This document shows positions 39,469-49,659 of a stretch of DNA of 64,000 nt, piece by piece. Every line of letters starts with the position of its first letter. The stretch's first letter is position 1. The notes below the pieces were generated by a model that saw only the letters and a list, made by a program, of their open reading frames with translations, did not search any database and had not been told where the DNA came from. The stretch is from Leptoclinus maculatus (taxonomy: Eukaryota > Chordata > Actinopteri > Perciformes > Stichaeidae): contig JAVDOI010000007.1 in NCBI GenBank assembly GCA_032191485.1, positions 11,159,180 to 11,223,179 on the forward strand. The letters run 5' to 3'. Both the position numbers and the translations under genes were made by a program.

Positions 39469-39650
39469 GTAAAGGGAAAGGAAGTAAAAAGAGATGAAAA
39501 GTTCGACGTGTCCTTGTCTGAGGATGGGCTGACCTACACTTTGAAGATTAAGGATGTGAAAGTCAGTGACACTGGAGACTACACACCATCAGCATCGGAG
39601 ACCTCACTGCCACTGTGCCACTTTTCGATGAATTCACAGAATTCACCCGC
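39469..39650 (+). pseudogene. igsf22: igsf22 exon, Ig half-domain, frameshifted
   Basis: Reads KRDEKFDVSLSEDGLTYTLK and VKVSDTGDY, the second half of an Ig domain. The expected continuation GDLTATVPLF lies in another frame from 39,597, so an indel has struck near 39,590. The right limit is unclear and no good donor follows. Confidence 0.65.
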
Positions 39651-40269
39651 ATTAAAAACCTTTATTTGTTATGTTTTGTTTTTCCCAAAAGGGCTGTGAC
39701 TTACTGTTTTAGTGGGACTAGCATTTCTAAGAATACAAAACTTCCCCCTTTAGACCCAGTGGAGATGAGCAGTTACTGCTTTATTTTCCTCCCCTGAGAT
39801 TAGATGCTTCGCTCCTTCATAGCGATGCTAAACAACATCATCTTCCCTCTATCGTCCAAATGAAGACGTATGGGTTGCATAATAAATCCTCCCTCCTAGT
39901 GCTGAGTTGAAAGCAAGCCAACCAAATCCCTCCTCACAACAAGCTCATTTATTACGGCTGTGTCTAACAAGATGCTTACTTGCCCAAGGTGCAAGCTGGG
40001 GCATGTAAATATCTTCACAAGGACGTGTGCCTGTCCTTTGGGGTTGCAGGAACAGAAGCATAGTAATTGAGGTGGTGTTAATTACAGTTATTCATGAGAA
40101 GTCTCTGTATTTCTTCTTCTTTAACTTTAAGTAATGAAGGTCTGACATAGGCTACGTGAGGGACTGAATATAAAGAACAAACCTAATAAGTGGATACAAA
40201 ATGAAATTCTCTTCACCCTGTAATCCTGTTTTACCATTTTTTAATGTGATTAACCCTTTGTTTATATTT

Positions 40270-40344
40270 GAGAGTACTCGGTCATCTGCACTCAGGACAA
40301 CGACGCTCACGAATACGTCACTTCTGCATATCTGACCGTGGATG
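40270..40344 (+). pseudogene. igsf22: igsf22 exon, end of an Ig domain
   Basis: Reads YSVICTQDNDAHEYVTSAYL then TVD, the F-G strands of an Ig domain. It ends at G|GTAATG in phase 1. The left limit is approximate, with a TTTGAG|AG acceptor. The first part of this Ig domain is not found upstream. Confidence 0.6.
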
Positions 40345-40439
40345 GTAATGAGTTCTTTCTTTTTCTTTTTGTTTTTTTATCAGTGTTTAAGGTCAAACAT
40401 TTGGAACTTAACTGAATAATACACGAGACTCCCCTGCAG

Positions 40440-40501
40440 AGCTGTGTGTTGTCCTTGATGATGAGAAGGTGGACGGAGTGTGGCTGAAAGATGGAGTGGA
40501 G
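40440..40501 (+). pseudogene. igsf22: igsf22 exon, Ig C-strand piece
   Basis: Reads ELCVVLDDEKVDGVWLKDGV, which fits the family's Ig core. Acceptor CTGCAG|, donor GAG|GTAAGA. Frame is kept from 40,344 although about 20 expected residues between them are missing. Confidence 0.7.
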
Positions 40502-40834
40502 GTAAGAGACGACACGAGACCGGATGAAAGAGTCTCCTTGTTAGTCCTCTAATGCCCCCTTCTTCTTTCAGATAATATGGCAAATATTTTTGTTCTTTCA
40601 CTCTCATACATAAATGTCATGCAAACACTTTGCAGTAGTGTAACTCTAGGTATGGGAATGTCGTCCGTCCACCACTTTGGTCCAAACCTAATGTCTGCCA
40701 TAGTCAAAAAGCTTGAAACCTTTGATATCATCACCATTTTAATGAAGTCAATTTTATCAGTTAAGTTCTATTGCTCACACACACAATTCTCTCATTTTTT
40801 TCATGAACACATCATTTGCGTGTTACATTGACAG

Positions 40835-40976
40835 ATGTCGGAGCTGAGGGGGGTTCAGGTGGTCAGACAGGGAGCCGTTCATAAGCTGATCTTCTCTGGT
40901 GTGACTGATGCTCATGAGGGAAAGTACACCTTCAGAGCCAAGGGGGCAGAGAGCGAGGCTGTGCTCACTATTGCAG
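40835..40976 (+). pseudogene. igsf22: igsf22 exon, second half of Ig domain
   Basis: Reads VVRQGAVHKLIFSGVTDAHE and GKYTFRAKGAESEA, a well preserved Ig half with acceptor GACAG| and donor G|GTGTGT in phase 1. The usual Cys before the FRAKG segment is Phe here; the F-x-A pattern is common in this family. Confidence 0.8.
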
Positions 40977-41132
40977 GTGTGTGTGTGTGTTTGTTTTTGT
41001 ACTTGACATTTGAGTATGTGTTCACAGGTGGCAAAGAGATCAATTAGAAGAAGCTTCCTGCCACTGTCATGGAAACAAACCCTGTGTTCATATTCACATC
41101 CAGACAGTGTCTTTTCTTTATATTACCACTAG

Positions 41133-41328
41133 GAGGCGACAATGTCAGACTTTTTCAAATGCTTCACACTAAAGCTCACCAAACCAATACTCAAAACTCA
41201 GGCCAGAAAGCCACCATTAAGATCCCCTTCAAAGGCAAACCGCCTCCCAAGATCACTTGGTACAAGGACGGCGTGGAGGTTATGGAGGATGAGAGGACAG
41301 CTGAGGGCACCTCGCTGGTGCTCAGCAG
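41133..41328 (+). pseudogene. igsf22: igsf22 exon, first half of an Ig domain
   Basis: Reads ATIKIPFKGKPPPKITWYKD and GVEVMEDERTAEGTSLVLS. Donor AG|GTGGGT in phase 2. The second half of this domain and the first FN3 domain expected next are absent; only about 230 bases separate it from the following FN3 exon. Confidence 0.75.
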
Positions 41329-41556
41329 GTGGGTGAGCAGAGAAGGGCGTCATCCACTCAGATATTATATGATCTTTGCAAAAGGTCACACAGAGGCGGC
41401 CCCTGTAATCACAATCATTGCTCTAGTTATTGTTAACTTCCTCGTCACAACCACTAATATGATCACGTCTTCTTAAGACTCACCTTCTTTACCGGCTCCC
41501 ATTTCTTCATATCTTGCATTTGACCACACTTCTTCTGTTTGAATCCACCTACCCAG

Positions 41557-41854
41557 AGCCCCCAGGCACAGTGTCCTAGCCCTAGGTGTCTAACATAACC
41601 AAGGACACCATGACAGTGAGCTGGACTCCTCCGGAGCAGGGAGACGAGCCCTCGGGTTACATCCTGGAGGTTCGCCCTGAAGACGCCAAAGAGTGGACGA
41701 AAGGCCGCCAAAATCCCCATCGCTGGCACTGCCTTCGGTGTTGGAGGACTTCAAGAGCGGAGGAAGTACCGATTCCGTACCCGGGCTGTCAATGAAGGAG
41801 GGGTGGGGGAGCCCATTGAGCTGTTGGAGGGTGTACTGGCCATGCCTCCACCTG
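41557..41854 (+). pseudogene. igsf22: igsf22 FN3 exon with two stops and a frameshift
   Basis: The FN3 frame reads PPGTVS, then TAG at 41,577-41,579 and TAG at 41,583-41,585, then VSNITKDTMTVSWTPPEQGD and GYILEVRPEDAKEWTK. An extra base near 41,703 moves the rest (KIPIAGTAFGVGGLQERRKY, then RFRTRAVNEGGVGEPIEL) to another frame. It ends at CCACCTG|GTAATG. Clear loss of coding capacity. Confidence 0.85.
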
Positions 41855-41940
41855 GTAATGTGACTGCATTATCTTGTAGCCTTTTTATCTCCACGTCGTT
41901 TTCTCTTATTCTTTTTTTGTTTGCATTTTTCCCCATTCAG

Positions 41941-42030
41941 TGGCACCCAGGTTTGATCTCAAGGGGAAGCTGAAGAACCAGATGGTGGTACGAGCCGGAA
42001 CGGCCCAATTGCCTTCACCTCAGCTTCACT
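41941..42030 (+). pseudogene. igsf22: igsf22 exon, start of Ig domain
   Basis: Reads APRFDLKGKLKNQMVVRAGT, matching the family. Near 42,008 one extra base seems inserted, because the expected LSFT ending lies in the next frame. Donor ACT|GTAAGA is strong. Joining to an acceptor at 42,170-42,171 would restore an open frame with a changed short segment. Confidence 0.65.
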
Positions 42031-42171
42031 GTAAGACCTTGACGATCTACTCAGACTTTAGAGATCTACCTGTGAGCCGCTAGAAAATCATGCTCCACAT
42101 AAGTCCTTTAAAATGAATTCTTACTGATCATCCCTTCCCTTCTTCACCCCTACGGGCTTCACCTCCCCCAG

Positions 42172-42348
42172 TGGTAACCTGGTTCAAGGATGGCATCATC
42201 ACTACGGGACGAGAAGTTATCACCAAGAGCAAGACTCACTCCCAGCTCCTCATTTCCACGTCTCAGCGTTCTGACTCCGGCGTCTACCGTTTACACCTGA
42301 AGAACGACGACGGAGAGGCTCACTATGATGTCAATGTCAGGGTTACAG
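42172..42348 (+). pseudogene. igsf22: igsf22 exon, Ig domain remainder
   Basis: Reads WFKDGIITTGREVITKSKTH and SGVYRLHLKNDDGEAHYDV with the Ig signature S-D-S-G-V-Y. Donor G|GTAAGT is strong. The family's usual start (a GSPPP-like segment near 42,154) lacks a normal acceptor (CTACGGG). Confidence 0.7.
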
Positions 42349-42439
42349 GTAAGTCTCACAATGTACTTCCTCAAAGTATATATCAGAGTGATATTTCAAA
42401 TATTGATATTTCACTGGAGTGTTAAATAGAATATTCCAG

Positions 42440-42694
42440 GCACCGTGACCCTGCAGTGGGATCACACCCCAGACCTGGCTGACGACGACGAGGGAGCACA
42501 CTACGTCATCCTCAAACGTGACACCAGCACTGCCTCCTGGTTCACTGTGGCCGGGCGAGTCTTCAGCAGCAAGTACACCGTCACCGGACTGCTCCCCGGG
42601 AGGAAGTACTACTTCCGAGTCATTGCACAGAACACCATCGGAGACAGCGACCCTTTGGACTCGAAGGAACCCGTCGTCATCGCCAAGGAGAAAG
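42440..42694 (+). pseudogene. igsf22: igsf22 exon, second FN3 domain
   Basis: Reads TVTLQWDHTPDLADDDEGAH and YTVTGLLPGRKYYFRVIAQN with the FN3 Trp and Tyr core. 85 codons, acceptor TTCCAG|, donor G|GTGAGA; phase is kept. The N-terminal FN3 strand (about 15 residues) expected before TVTL is missing. Confidence 0.8.
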
Positions 42695-42799
42695 GTGAGA
42701 AGGAGAGACATCTGATTTCAGCGTTATGCTATTGAATATAACGAGTTAATACTCTGTTGCTTGTGTTTCTGCATGTGTGTGTTTATCTGTGTCTATCAG

Positions 42800-42991
42800 G
42801 GCCTTCATTTGAAGGAATATGCCTCAAAACCACGTCTGGTGAAACCAACGTTCGGTTTTGGCAGAGCACAGCCAACGGAGTGTGCGCCCTGGTCATCCCC
42901 ACCTGTGGAGCCAAAGATGGTGGAAAATACACACTGGTGCTGGAGAACCCTCTGGGGACGGCCAAGTGCTCCTGCAACCTGGTGATATTTG
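42800..42991 (+). pseudogene. igsf22: igsf22 exon, C-terminal Ig domain, shortened
   Basis: Reads TSGETNVRFWQSTANGVCAL and VIPTCGAKDGGKYTLVLENP. Acceptor CTATCAG|, donor G|GTAGGA. The first half of the terminal Ig domain known in the family is not found. Confidence 0.75.
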
Positions 42992-43101
42992 GTAGGATTT
43001 GAGAGGGAGGGAGTTAGAGGAGTGGAATGATGGTTTAATACCGAAATGTGTTTGCTTTGCGCTGACTAATTCTTTATCGCTCTGAATGTGGTGTCTTCCA
43101 G

Positions 43102-43169
43102 ATAAGGACGACAAGAGTCTGTTGGAGAGCCTGACCAAGCAGGCAAACAAAGAGAAGCTTATTCTATAA
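43102..43169 (+). pseudogene. igsf22: igsf22 last coding exon
   Basis: Reads KDDKSLLESLTKQANKEKLI then L and TAA at 43,167-43,169. The KDDKSLL string is a hallmark of the IGSF22 C-terminus. Acceptor TTCCAG|AT. Confidence 0.8.
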
Positions 43170-45965
43170 GAAGTCTGCTTCACCCGTCGCCGTGACAGAT
43201 GCACTTTGATTGACCTCTGACCTTATGCTACACGTACTGTCGTCACTAACAATGATTTTAGCTTTTGTTAGATGTTTAGACATTAGATATCTATTGATCA
43301 GATTTAATCACTTGAATCTCAGATTTTAATTGTGTTATTTGGGTGGAAATGCTGTTCCCCCCCCCCACATCTTCCATCTACTAATTACTCCAGCTCTGGT
43401 AATGCAACAAATGGCCACTAGATGTCAGACTTGCTCCCATCCTTGTGTCGGCATTCCTCTCCAGGAGCACATTAGTGTTCGGTGCGCTGGAGGGATTTTC
43501 ACTTGTTAGTCAGCCTGCTCAGCCAGAGAGGTTCTCCTTTCTCTCTAAATCACAAATGCTTCTCCCTCTATAACAATAATTTGACTTTCATCTTTTCTTC
43601 AGGGTTTCCAGTTTTTGACCAAATACACTTGTTCCATTGGGCTTCCTGTACCAAGCCGCCATATACCATGTCAAAACAAGGGGAATGGAGTCTGTGCATA
43701 AACATAAAAGATTTAATACCTGCCAATTACACAACTACTCCCTTTGAGGCTTCCAGTAGTTTATCTTGTTAATCTGCATAACGTGCAAAGCGGGTTTGAA
43801 TCCAGTCAACAGCTTTTATGAAACGCCTCTTTTCACTGTACTAGTTCTACCTGTTCACCTTCCATAACTTGCCACTGTGGATTTAATGCTGCCAGTATTT
43901 ATTTTGTATGGTCTCTGTCTACAACATTATTAGGATTGAAATGAAACGACAAGGTGCTGACCCTCAGCTTTGCAGGTGTTATCATCTGCATTAAAAGAGC
44001 TGTGAAGCAGCTGTAATCCTTTTTTTAAATAAATACCAGTAGTGAGTTCAGGGTGACTGGACAAGTTAACACAAACTGTGTCATATCTAATGTCTGATTG
44101 CAAATCCTTTGAAGTCATTGACAGGAAACAAGCAGCCAATTTCTAGATTGTTTCCGTGTGCTTTTTGCATTCATGATTGCAGTCTGATCGCATGTAGCAG
44201 AAACACATACGTTTGATTGAGGCCAGGTGATCAGCTATGCATGTGTGTTAGCCATAACATAACACACTCATTTGTGCCTTATCACTGCCCGGCTGCATTG
44301 TCCTAAGACTTGTGGACTACACGTAAAAAAAAATTAAAAAAAAGGCCTGCAAGTGCGACACTGTGTGTAGAAACAAAACTAAAAGCTTTCCTTTTACTTT
44401 CCAACTGCATTGTGCGATGGCTTCCCTCTGGGTTAAAGAGGCCTGACAGCCTCTGTACAGGCATTGCCTCTGAGTGGTCTGCTGCTCCTTGAGACAGTGA
44501 GCGTGGTCCGGTAAAGAGCTGCCAAATAGACAGAGAGCGGTCGCGACCCCCTCTCCATCCTGACGTCACTGTGCTGGCTCAAACAAACTCCATGAGACTG
44601 GTAATGTCTGGTTGCCAGGCTCAAGTAAATGAATCACCGGCGGGGCACTAAACCGACGTCACCGGTACCTTCCGCCTCCTCACTGCTCGGCTTACGGCAC
44701 AATAAGGTGGAAACAGCCTGAATAAACATTCTATTTGACAGAAACTAAAGGCTGCTGCACCCAAAGGGAGCTTAATACAAAAAAAAGGGGAAAAAGCACA
44801 ACGAGAAGGCAGGAGGAAGTATTGGTAGACGTCTGGATGAGGTTCCACAGAGTTGAAGCCTGTTGAAAGCACATTTTCCATCTCGGCCAGACAAAAAGAG
44901 TGCAGCGGTTACTAGAACAGAGCGCTCTGTTGTCCTCCAGTCCTTTCTGCCTTAACGCCACTTTAGCTGCTGAGGGCTAACAGCTTCTGTAGAAACACAA
45001 AACACTGAGCAGTCATGAAGATCAGCTGACATTTTGATTCTAGTAAACAAACAGAGAAGACCAAAGCATGTAATGTTGAAGTTGCATTGTACTTGCATTT
45101 ATTTTCCCAATAGATATTCACATTCATAGCAGTTTCACTACAGCAAAGAAACTATTTCATCTCTACGGTCATGAAAAAAAAAAGAAATCACAAAGTGGAA
45201 AATCAAGGACGACAAGGTAAAGTACATCCTAGAATTAAAATAAGAGATGCAATATTTGTTCATAAAATGAAGTCAGATGATGCATTGTAACGGCCTTCAA
45301 ATAAAAAAATGTTTTTTTTTGTAGAAAACAAACCCAGCTCTTTCCACAGTGACGGAAAAAACAACATTTGGGCGGCTTTTCTGCAAATAAAAGGATAACA
45401 TTTCACTTCAAGAGCTACTAATGTCATTTCAATACAAATGCTGATTCTCCCATGCGTCACTTTATTGTGATTAAACCCTCAACATGAAAACTAACTTCTG
45501 TCGTCTCTCTTCAAACAGAAATATAAGGAGTTAAAGGAAGAAACAAAAAGGAAGCATATACTTAAAAGGATACAGTACACAACAATCCTTTTGTTCATAA
45601 CACTATAGCTGCTTAAAGAGAGAGAGTGACTGGCCTTGCTCTGTATACAGAAAAGTGCAGCACACAGTAGATTCAGATGAATATCACAAAGAGAAGATGT
45701 CGTTACTTTTACATACTCGTCATACTGACGGGGGACTGTCAGTCGTAGTCATAAAATCATAAAAACAACTGGGTGTGTGGTGTGCACCTTTCCCATCACT
45801 GTAGACGAGTGTTGACATGGAGGATTCACGTCAACCTACTCGACACGCGTGATGAGGACACACCAACAGTACAGCTCCATGTTTTCAATGTCAGCAGAAG
45901 AAACAACAGCAAAAAGAAAGAGAGAGAGAAACGTTCGATCAGGGGAAAAAAGTGCCAACTTATTC

Positions 45966-45988
45966 GGGGGGGGGGGGGGGGGGGGGGG
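45966..45988. repeat. Poly-G tract
   Basis: Uninterrupted G run of about 23 bases. Confidence 0.9.
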
Positions 45989-46180
45989 ACCGAGTGAAAC
46001 CACGGGCCCGCTCTACTACAACAGCCACTGGTTCCGGCTCATTACTCGCACACCATACCGGTCTCCCACAGCTCTCTCAGATACCTTTTGTCTGCACGCA
46101 CAAAGCACAGAGCAACAGGGCTGATGACAGGCTGAGGTAAAGCGATGCGCCTGATATGGCCTGCCATCTGTGTGTGTGAA

Positions 46181-46194
46181 GGGGGGGGGGGGGG
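46181..46194. repeat. Poly-G tract
   Basis: Uninterrupted G run of 14 bases. Confidence 0.9.
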
Positions 46195-47562
46195 TGTCTT
46201 CTCCTGTGTGTCATATTTCACCTGCTCGCCTAATTCACAGCTACAGTATCGCTGAACAATGACCTCCTTCCTACGCGGAGGGCCAAATGCACTCCTGCAC
46301 CAACAAACAAAAACACACAAAAGGTTGTTTGATACACGAGAGGGCTCCGATGCCAACGAGCTCAAGTGAAATGAGTTCAGTTTTCTATCATGCTTTCAGC
46401 TTTGGTTATCTGCGACCAAGTCAAGTAAAAATAGAGACGACGGAGGAGAAACGGAGTATTAAAAGTGAATCCTCCAGAGTCGGATCCTTCCTGACTCAAT
46501 ATGGTATCTTACATAAATAGCCCACATAGTAAGGGCGAGTAAGACTCTATGTCGTCCAGACTGCACACTAGTCGTGTTAACCAGCATCTCTGCTTGTACT
46601 CCACCGAAACCCCGATTGAAGACGGCTTAAAGCAGAGCCTCTCTGGATGTCCGTCCCTGCACGACGGCTGATATTAATTGTTGACAGAACGTGCTCTGCA
46701 GAGTGGGACGTTTCAGCAATGCTGGGAGGAAAGAAATGACAGACAGACTGGTGGAACACTTCTGACTGACGAAGCAGAAATAACTGTGCTGACGAGCATG
46801 CTGACAGGCCAAAAAGGGAGATTGAGGAACTGTCCGGCAAAGCAGCGGTCAGGATCCGACGGGTTGGGCCGAGTGTCTTTCCCGGTCAAACTAAGACTGC
46901 TTTCGATAAGAACTCTTGAAACCACGGTCTGCCTGCAGATGTGCCATGGTGGCCGGTGTGATGCATAAACATGTTTAGATGTGCGTGGCGTTTTTGAGCG
47001 TATGCACACAGCTCCAGGGGTCATCGACCCTTCAGAAAAGGAACCCACAACATAAGAGTCGGTTTCTTTTTCCATGCCTGTTTGTTTAGTATACAGCACA
47101 ATATCTCACATCAAGGTGCATGTGTAGTCAACCACTCAATAACTAAAGCTCTCTCTTTGCCATTTGTGTTAGTGGTTAATACTTTTCTGGTGTAGATTTG
47201 TGATCAAATACTTTTTCTTTCCAATACACAAACTGTTTAGTGGTATTAATCATAATGCCAGTGATGTGTACTAGGTAATAGGTGGAGAGAGAGTATTCAA
47301 GAGGAGGCTAGTCCGCCGATGAACACGTTTACTATTAAGGTCCAATTAAACCTTAAGAATATACACACACCAGTTTGAGCATACTGCACCCAATCAGATA
47401 CTACTTTGAGGGGATGCTATGAATAAAAAGGGTTTTGGGAGCCTGGTGAAGAATACGTTATCCCAAAGTGTTTCTACAAACTCACAGCATTTCTGTTGGT
47501 TCGGATTTGTCACAGGTGCACACTCAAGAGCCAAGACGAGAAAACACACACTCTCCCACACG

Positions 47563-47587
47563 CACACACACACACACACACACACAC
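47563..47587. repeat. (CA)n microsatellite
   Basis: About 25 bases of CA repeat. Confidence 0.95.
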
Positions 47588-48780
47588 TCAAAACATGCAT
47601 GTACTGTGTGTAGACATCTGAGGAAAGGGTTACAGTACACTTCCAGCTACTTAATTCCAGCGTTAAGAAGTTGGCTGAGGGTGAAACAAATGACAGGTGA
47701 GCGGGGGGGGAAATGCGCGATAGATGAAAGATGGAATATCAGCCGACCTGTCGGGGATTAGCCGCGGTGGATTTTGCAGGATTAAAACTGTCCTGTGAGA
47801 AGGAATTATTAGGAATAATGCGATGACTGTTCCCTCACATGACAAGTCAGTTCCCTCATCATCTCCCTTTTTTTCTTTTCAGTCAGGCAGCCGCGGGGCA
47901 ATGTGTATGTTTATGGTGAATGGTAAATAGACTTGTACTTGTACAGTTCCCACAGAAAGATTCCAGCCAGTAACATAGCTCTTTCTTATCGGTCTGCCAT
48001 AACATGGTCCCAGGCCAACGACAGCATGGGTCAGCTGATCTAGTCCAGCAATAAGAACCCCGTGGACCTTTCCTAATAAGTGAAACGGCAGAGGGGTGTA
48101 GGTGTCAGGTGTGTGAGCATGTCGACATTCGCACGTACGCTTCTGAAAAACACGCTACAAAACCTGAAAGACATGTACAGCGTGTGAGAAGGACATTTTA
48201 GGAAAATGCTTATTAGTTTTAGTGATTTTTATCCTTCATAGTTTGAGACAACGGACAACTCTACACGTGTTAGTCCGGTGCACAGTGGTCTGCTGGGACT
48301 ACAATGTGTTCTCTTTGTGACAGCGGGTGTCAATTACATTTCAGCTGAAAGAACCAAGTTTCCTCATAAACACCTCCTCCTCTCGATCACTAACACATAG
48401 CCGTTGACTCTCCCTGCCCTCTGGCATTCTTTCTCTGTACATCTAGTTATTCAAGCACATCCTAAATCATCCATCCGGAGAAACTGGGGTTTTTAATCAT
48501 TTGCTTTTGACACAAAGGCTGAGTGGTTGCTGTCAATGAAATGGAAGGGACTGCAGATAATAAAAGCAGGTGTGGATATGCTCCGGACTGTGAGAACAGA
48601 ACCCTGAATTTAACAGAGCAACAGAGAGTGAAATACCAAAACATGGGCAAAACAAATCCCTTTTCAACAAAACCCTGACGTTAAATTGTGTTATTGGACC
48701 ACTGAGAGTAGACGTGTGAGGAGGGAGTCAGTGTGGTGACTGTGTGTGATGGGACTGTGAGGTAAAGAGTTTTAATCAAA

Positions 48781-48790
48781 CACACACACA

Positions 48791-48859
<69 letters not shown>
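48781..48859. repeat. (CA)n microsatellite
   Basis: About 79 bases of CA repeat with a TGCGCG interruption near 48,793. Confidence 0.97.
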
Positions 48860-48861
<2 letters not shown>

Positions 48862-49231
48862 CTTGAAGGTCCCCAGTGACTTGCTCCCCTTAAATTAAAA
48901 CATAACAGTTAAAAGTAAAGAAATACTCTCTACTAATACTACTAGGCTTGAGAGACATTCTAGGATGAAAGAAGGCAGGTAGGACTGTTGTCGGGAGAGG
49001 CTGAAGATAATACTACCGTGGTGGTAAGGAGACAGGTGTGAGACTACCATACTAGTCGGGTCGTAGGGTGACAGCTGCATGTGAAGACTGTAGTGAACCA
49101 GTCGTCATGGTAACAACGGCGTGGGAGCGCCACACTGAGATGAGGGTTGAGGGTTTAAGGGATCTGGCAGTGAGATGTGTCCATGATCACTTCGGGGCCT
49201 CGCGGCCGTTCACTGCGGACGTCGCGGCACC

Positions 49232-49659
49232 TCACGTTCTCTTCCTGGCCACCTCCGCCTCCTGGATCTCCACGGCCGACAGCGCTATCAGCATCTGGGC
49301 GGCGTAGTAGGTGGCCATGATGATGGCCCGCGAATAGGGCACGGGGAAGCAGAACTTGTTGACGGCGATGGTGAGGTCGGAGACTATGAAGAGCACGGAG
49401 CCCAGGCAGCCGGACATCTTGGTCCAGGTCCACAGGTCGTTGGTCAGCTGCAGGCCCGCGATGGCCCTCCAGCCCATGAAGGCGATCAGAGCGACGTAGA
49501 CCCCCACCAGGTAGGTGAAGGGGCCCGACAGGTAGGGGTACAGCAGCATGTAGCTCACAGAGGACACGGCGGTGACCGCCAGGCCGGCGGACGCGTTGAC
49601 GGGCTTCATCCCGAAGGCGGATGAGTAGAGGATGTGCGTGATAGCAAACATCAGAAGGC
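49232..49659 (-). CDS. tmem86a: tmem86a coding exon 3
   Basis: Starts GLLMFAITHILYSSAFGMKP after the acceptor CCTGCAG| and ends EAEVARKRT then stop at 49,232-49,234. Confidence 0.95.

Larger units (their letters stand above)
34683..43169 (+). pseudogene. igsf22: igsf22, immunoglobulin superfamily member 22, damaged
   Basis: Human IGSF22 is a chain of Ig and fibronectin-III domains with an M-domain-like segment, related to muscle myosin-binding protein C. Here I can follow up to 17 exons in the expected order: a serine-rich N-terminus, an Ig domain (35,931-37,510), the M-like segment RRCLKILAGADKRDYERIC (38,108-38,281), further Ig pieces, FN3 pieces, and a C-terminal Ig ending in a stop at 43,167-43,169. 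Most junctions keep phase. However, exon 38,730 hits TAG at 38,883; exon 39,469 loses frame; and the FN3 exon at 41,557 has two in-frame TAGs and a frameshift. Several half-domains expected from the family are absent. I infer a recently decaying gene; sequencing errors or strongly altered splicing are the alternatives. Neighbours match the human order (next to TMEM86A). Confidence 0.75.
43170..49231. other. Intergenic region; right part probably tmem86a 3' UTR
   Basis: No exon is recognisable on either strand. igsf22 (plus) and tmem86a (minus) converge here, so their 3' UTRs should lie at the two ends. The tmem86a 3' UTR may be several kilobases long; TTTATT (a minus-strand AATAAA) occurs at about 45,100, but I cannot fix the end. 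The stretch holds a CA repeat of about 80 bases and poly-G runs. Confidence 0.55.
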
